Origin: Climacium dendroides
Taxonomy: Eukaryota > Streptophyta > Bryopsida > Hypnales > Climaciaceae
Assembly: GCA_950106755.1 (NCBI GenBank)
Contig: OX467091.1
Location: forward strand, 28,289,538 to 28,353,537
Direction: 5' to 3'
DNA: 64,000 nucleotides
Below, piece after piece: positions 59,101-64,000 of the stretch. The translations under genes were made by a program, and so were the position numbers. Positions within the stretch are counted from its first letter, which is position 1; each line of letters opens with the position of its first letter. The notes under the pieces are model-generated. The model was given only the letters and a program-made list of their open reading frames with translations. It had not been told where the DNA came from and made no database searches.

Positions 59101-60205
59101 ATGACTGATCTTCTGGTATTGTTGTTGTCGGGGTTCTTGTTTCTTCCGTCGCAATTTCCAGGATGGGTTCCGGAAATTCAAAATCTGGTTCCGTAACAGA
59201 CGTGAAATAACTAGTCACGGAATCAGAGTTCTCCTGATCAGATCAGTCCGTAGTATATCCATCAGACTCACTAGTCTCTCCCAAGTGATCAACATGTTTC
59301 CAAGGTATTCGTATGGCAGGTTTCCCTACCACGAATTCCTTGGCTCCCCAGTCAACCAGCACCCTTGCTGCATATAACCATGGTCTTCCTAATAGCATGG
59401 GAAAAGGCCTTCCCTTAGATACCCTGATGACTACATAATTTAGCAGATAAGTCTCTTTTCCGATCCGGGTTGGAATCCGGGCCAGCCTTCCTACCGGATA
59501 CACTCTTGATTGATCTGCCATCCTCAAGACTTGGTCGGTTTCTTGGAAGGTCGTGTACCCTAGATCAAAGGCGGTGTCTTCTAGCATTAGGTTGACTCCT
59601 GATCCGCCATCAACTAGAACCCGGGTGACCGTACAACCTCCTACTTCGACCTCCAATTCTGGCGCTCCAAAGTCTTCGATCTGGGAGAAGTTGACTGCGA
59701 CTGATGGAAGTTTGAATTGCCTGGTTCTTTTCTTCGTCCAAGCGTCTCGGATCAATTTCTGATAATTTGCATTATCATGGAGGAGTTGCCCAAAGGTGAC
59801 ACTAGCTTTCTGATCTTTGATATCTTGCACGAGGTCGTACGTATCTAAGTTTGGTACCGGATTGATCAAAACCGGAACATCCTCAAATGTAACCTTCTTC
59901 TTTCTGGGATCCGGAATCACACCGATATTGTCTAAATTCTGTCGGACTTCCGAACTAATGTCAATGGGAATCGGAAGAGGTCCGACCCCTTTTTCTACTT
60001 CTACTGTGGGTCTAATGGGATCCGTTCCTTCCGTGTGATCAGAATCACTCGAATCGGATTTTGGAATGGGAGTGCTTACTTGAGGCTTCTCTTTCCGTCT
60101 CTACCTTCTAGTTCTATGCCTACCCCTTTGGTCTTTGGTAGAACTTCGAGTTGACACTCGATGAACGAGTCTCTCTAAAACTTTTGGAAGTTCCACCTTT
60201 GGTTG
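56115..60205 (-). pseudogene. pol of Ty3 copy 3 (PR-RT-RH-IN)
   Basis: Same frame as gag. Protease LVDGGSGVNLML near 59600; reverse transcriptase about 58750-58230 with QDFRKLN, FLDGFSGYNQ and FIDD; RNase H about 57850-57500; integrase about 57220-56450 with the HSGPSGGHFAA..CDQCQ zinc finger, core acidic residues in DFIGP, SDRGLHF and LTERANGVVEK, then RWMGPYRV (GPY/F-type end) near 56230. No chromodomain is evident. Stops: TAG 60101 (CAG in copy 1), TGA 59243 (TGG in copy 1), TAG 58289 (CAG in copy 1). A frameshift lies in an AATGC repeat near 57505, between RNase H and integrase. Confidence 0.9.
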
Positions 60206-61810
60206 TCATTTTTCCGTATTTTCAATTCCGGCAGTGGATCCGTAATTGAGTCCGGTTTGGTCACGAGGTGGGACTTCTACATGTTTGTAAATAGTACGGA
60301 TCTGTTGCAGCCTGGGACACTCATTCATTCCATGTCTATATTCTAAACAATTCTGGCATGGTAATGCTAGAGGAGCCCCTTGCCCCTGCCCTTTATAGGG
60401 ACAGCTGTTGGCATAATGTTGGGGACTTCCACACACGAAACAACACTCGGGTGGGAATCTAGAAGTAGAATAAGTACCTTGACTAGATCCAGTCAGTGGA
60501 TGCGTATGAAAATTGGTGCGGATCAATTGTTGAGGTGCTTTCCCTCTTCCGTATCCGGTTTGGATCTGGAATACTGGATTCACCAGATCTTCACCCCCTT
60601 CCGGTTCCAGAAGTGTGTAATACACTCCTTCTTCATCCACAAAATGGATCTGCTTCTGATGTCCCTGGGGGCATTCGCTTGCATAATGAACGGGTCTTCC
60701 ACATCTTGCGCACCATACATTAGCTCGGGAAGTCGGTACAATCCGTCGGGGCATCCGATTATCAACTAGGTTGACCTTGATTGCCTCCAAAGATTCTTGG
60801 ATGCTTTTCATAAGTTTCTTGGAATCGTCCTCTTCCACCTTTACCTTGACGGTTCTTCTATTAACCTTCTCATTTTTCCCTCGCGCCACTCGTCTGCTGT
60901 TGGAAGTCTCTGCCTCACTACCTGAACTGTCGGCGCTGTCGGATGATTCATCCAATCCGGTTCCGGAACTCGAGGTTTCGGAATCCAAATACCTCCCTCT
61001 TTGCTTCATCCTCTTCTCGTCCTTTTTGCTCTTCCCTTTCTCTCTTTTCTCGCTCTTCTTAATGGATCGTCGCAGCGATTGAGCTGAGTTCTCGTAATTT
61101 TGGGCTGACTCCATGGCTTTTCTTAGCGTTGCGGGTCGGGATTGTCGGATCTGAAAACCCATCTCCTCCGGAAAACCTGCCACATACCATTCCACTTGTA
61201 TACTCGGGGCTACGTCCGTGGTTAGTTTTTTTATCAGGTCTTTCACCCTCTGACCGTATTTTTGGACCGACTCATTGGGTCTCATGGAGACTTTACTAAG
61301 TCTTCCCAAAGCTCTAGCTTCTCCTCCTACTTCTCTAAAGGTCCGCAGGAAAAGTTCCGTCAGTCGGTCCCAGTTGTTTCGGGTACCTTCCGGAACATCC
61401 TGATACCATCTAAGGGCTTCACCTTTTAGTAGTTCCTGAAAAATTCTCTGTCTGGAAGCGGCATCTTCTTGATTAGCTACAGTGGTAGCTTCAAATTCTC
61501 CCATCCAATCATCTACATCCTTACTACCATCTACCCGAAACCTACTGTAACGGAGACGTGTGGTGGTCACCATGATATCTAGTTCGTCAGAGAATCGTTC
61601 CTCTTCAGAAGTAACTAGTTCCGCTTTTGGTTCCTCAACCGCTTCAGGACTTTGAGAACGTTCCGGAAGTACTTCCGGCCTAGGAAGAATTATAACCAGA
61701 TCCTCTACGGACTGTGATGCTAGTAACCCGTGCACCACTATTCGCCTATTTTCTTCCTCTTGACGTTCCGTCCGACGTAAAGCTGTATTTCTTCTTTGAG
61801 GCCTATTCAT
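60206..61810 (-). CDS. gag of Ty3 copy 3, intact
   Basis: 534 codons from ATG at 61810 (MNRPQRRNTALRR). The retrotransposon gag domain at residues ~85-240 binds and packages the RNA (ALRWYQDVPEG, LFLRTFREVGG). A Lys/Ser/Glu-rich linker follows, then three zinc knuckles of CX2CX4HX4C form: CARCGRPVHYASEC, CFVCGSPQHYANSC and CQNCLEYRHGMNEC. It ends with TGA at 60206-60208. The same TGA is kept in copy 1, and pol follows in the same frame. Confidence 0.92.
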   Translation of the reverse strand: MNRPQRRNTALRRTERQEEENRRIVVHGLLASQSVEDLVIILPRPEVLPERSQSPEAVEEPKAELVTSEEERFSDELDIMVTTTRLRYSRFRVDGSKDVDDWMGEFEATTVANQEDAASRQRIFQELLKGEALRWYQDVPEGTRNNWDRLTELFLRTFREVGGEARALGRLSKVSMRPNESVQKYGQRVKDLIKKLTTDVAPSIQVEWYVAGFPEEMGFQIRQSRPATLRKAMESAQNYENSAQSLRRSIKKSEKREKGKSKKDEKRMKQRGRYLDSETSSSGTGLDESSDSADSSGSEAETSNSRRVARGKNEKVNRRTVKVKVEEDDSKKLMKSIQESLEAIKVNLVDNRMPRRIVPTSRANVWCARCGRPVHYASECPQGHQKQIHFVDEEGVYYTLLEPEGGEDLVNPVFQIQTGYGRGKAPQQLIRTNFHTHPLTGSSQGTYSTSRFPPECCFVCGSPQHYANSCPYKGQGQGAPLALPCQNCLEYRHGMNECPRLQQIRTIYKHVEVPPRDQTGLNYGSTAGIENTEK

Positions 61811-61944
61811 GAAGTTAGAATCAGATTCTCATTCACTGGACCCTCATTTACTTAGTCTATAATCCGGCGAATGGCTGAGTCCTAGCTTACCGTCTTGAAC
61901 TACCTTTTCTGATCTTCTATTCTATAGATAAGTTTTTCAGTAGT

Positions 61945-61962
61945 TCCCCGGCAGCGGCGCCA
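61945..61962 (-). promoter_or_regulatory. Primer-binding site of Ty3 copy 3, tRNA-Asp type
   Basis: Minus strand TGGCGCCGCTGCCGGGGA, identical to that of copy 1, 4 bp inside the 5' LTR boundary at 61967. Confidence 0.87.
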
Positions 61963-61966
61963 AAAG

Positions 61967-64000
61967 TGTCGTACGCGCAGTTAGCCGTAAGTATCCTTAC
62001 AACGACAAATGGTTGCAAGATGACACGAATTATCGTTCCAAGGAACTTCTAATAAGATATCGATTAAGTTAGAAGTATCCGGATCGTGACTACTCTCTTA
62101 ATCCTCTTTCCTACCTCATTCCGGAAACTCAGTACATTCCGGATTCCGTTCCGGATCCGGACACACCCGGAACTGAGTTCCGTCTCTCTTCCGTCACTGG
62201 TTTTTGTTGCCTCTGTTTTATCCTCAAAGGGTCCGCCCTTGGTCTAGAAAAGGGGGGGACTCACCACTTGTACAATTATCCTCTCTATACTCTACATCTA
62301 CTAAACAACACACCCAAGACAACATAGTTGTAGGAGGAGGGAGGAGTATTCTCTCACAGTTTCCGGATTGGCCGATCCGGAATTAGGTCACACAGAGCAC
62401 TTTTTACACCTCTTTTATTACAACGATGGATCAGAACTTATAAACCCAAAAGAATAGAATCTCAAGGAGAAGACAATTTACCAAGGGGGAGGTTGGCAGA
62501 CTCTCCGAAGTAGCGGGAGATCCTTTCCTTTGGCGGTTGCTTAACTCCGCACAGAACCCTCCTGGTTCCGGACTCGCAGGGACCTCTACCGTCTTATCCG
62601 GATTACCGTTCCGGCAAATTAAAAGCACGTCACACTTACACTCTCTTACTCGGCTTGCATTCCTTCTCACTAGCTCCACCCCCAGATGGTCCGTAGCTCA
62701 AGATCCGGATTCCTCCTCTCCCTCCCTTCTCTTTCTCCAGTACAAGGATACAAACATACATGCATATACTGAGCCAAAGATTCTGTCTAAGCAAAGTGCA
62801 GCTAGAAGCACCCTAGCTAACTTAGATTAAGAAAAGGAAATCGTAATACATACGTGAAAGCACTAAGATCGAATGGAGTAGGATGGAATGGCAGACAACT
62901 AACTTGCCTGCCCTTAAAATACTAACACAAAAACCCAAAGTCAACTCCTAAAAACCTGAAAAGGAAACCCGGAAATCCAGGCCACCAATCCCTGAACCTC
63001 CCGAAATATCTGGAAAGATTGCTAACTGCCGTCCGAGATAACCGGATATCCTTACTATCCGCCTAAAATTTTGGAAACAGGGTCCAAGCTCGGAACCCCA
63101 TTCCGGATCCTATACTTCTTCTCCTAACAATCCTAATGTCTTGGCTTCCGTCCTTTCTTTGAACGGCTCCCCGCTTGGCTGGTAGGCGTCTCCTTCGTAT
63201 TCTTGGCTGGCGTAGTTTTTGCTGTGGCCCGAGTTTGGATATGGCGCGTTGCTGGAGACGGATCGCTGTTGCCTTCGGTTCCGGAAGTTGAGTGGGTACT
63301 CTCCTCGTCATAATCTTCAATGAGTTGAACTTCCTTCTCCTTCTCTGGTGTTGTATCCTCCAATGTTGCGGGTTCGCTTCCTTTCTCCGGCATGGCCTCT
63401 TGCATGTGCACAAATCCTTTCGGATTAGTCCGAGCCGGATTGGTCATCCCACTGATCCGGTTGATGAGATCTCCCCTAACCTGTTGTCCCGGAACCTTGA
63501 ATGATCCGGTCATCAAATTCGGCATTGTTTGTGCCTTGGGAACTTCCGGAGTTGAGAACTTAGATGGCACCAGAACCGTTTTCGCGCTAGACTCCGGTTC
63601 CGAGGCTGGCCTCAAATTCAACTCCGTCATCCGTATCTTACTGGCGAAAGGCTCGGCTAGTGTGAGTATCCCCCTCAGGCCCTCCATCCAGGTTGTAGGA
63701 TCCGCCACTAGTTTCCCTAGGGTACCTGCGACAAAAGGAAGTTCCGGAAAGGTGGAGAAATCCATTGCATGGTTTGGGTCGATGGCCGCCAGTAACTTCT
63801 GGATCTCCTTGAGAACTCGCTCTATCCTCGCGGTGAAGTCTACGAGGATGGTAACTACCTTGGTTCCGGTAATGTGGCCTTCCAATATCATCTTCGAGTC
63901 AAACAAGGCAACTTTCGTGATGATGTCGGCTTTGATGTTGATTGATCCGGTTAGATTCTTGACCAAAGCGAGAGCTTCTTTCTCTTTCTCCTTCGCAGCT
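61967..64000 (-). repeat. 5' LTR of Ty3 copy 3, partial
   Basis: Matches 52490-54523 with an offset of 9476-9477 bp and about fifteen differences. It contains the C-terminal 277 codons of the second copy of the LTR-encoded protein (63133 to the window end). The rest of the LTR, its start and the target duplication lie outside. Confidence 0.92.

Larger units (their letters stand above)
52490..64000 (-). mobile_element. Ty3-type LTR retrotransposon, copy 3, inside B2
   Basis: On the minus strand: 5' LTR (right, cut by the window end), primer-binding site, gag, pol, polypurine tract, 3' LTR (52490-56049). From the 3' LTR length the full element should be about 13 kb (inference). The two LTRs differ at only about fifteen places over the roughly 2 kb that can be compared, so insertion is recent, yet pol already has nonsense codons and one frameshift; the source copy may have been defective. 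Confidence 0.93.

Overview
The window is nuclear DNA of a green plant. The evidence is spliceosomal GT-AG introns, a plant-type PRP4 gene, Ty3-type retrotransposons primed by tRNA-Asp, and abundant hairpin MITEs. The sequence does not tell me the species. A non-flowering streptophyte (alga or bryophyte grade) is my guess, no more. There is one intact cellular gene; nearly everything else is mobile or decayed mobile DNA.

Layout. 1.0-3.7 kb: five-exon splicing factor gene PRP4 on the minus strand. 4.4-11.2 kb: layered old LTR fragments. 11.9-20.0 kb: Ty3 element copy 1 (plus strand), with a 3.2-kb LTR that itself carries a long reading frame, a gag-pol with nonsense codons, a 0.3-kb internal inversion, and an abrupt end inside integrase. 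20.0-21.3 kb: nested foldback hairpins.

21.5-39.0 kb: unit 1 of an unfamiliar two-armed element. A multi-exon gene 'A1' runs leftwards (unknown N-terminus, NGQHS motif, coiled coil, then exons for an FCP1-like HAD domain). A gene 'B1' runs rightwards (zinc-binding Cys pairs plus a DUF7869-like, possibly RNase H-fold, domain). They diverge from a 7-kb repeat-rich spacer. Each arm starts in a cluster of 15-bp palindromes, which also sit in the introns of A1.

39.8-52.5 kb: unit 2, a diverged and truncated copy with the same plan (A2 leftwards, spacer with a ~176-bp tandem array and MITE, B2 rightwards). Its clusters use a different 21-bp palindrome sharing the core GC(T/G)CGANTCG(A/C)GC. B2 is split by Ty3 copy 3 (minus strand, 52.5-64 kb, 5' LTR cut by the window edge). 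The LTRs of copy 3 are nearly identical, so that insertion is recent.

How the parts may relate (inference): A and B look like the two proteins of one mobile system, and the palindromes look like binding sites that have diverged together with each unit. Comparing copies inside the window, almost every premature stop is a C-to-T type change of a Gln or Trp codon, and several 2-4 kb frames carry many stops but no frameshift. This points to methylation-driven deamination of silenced elements.
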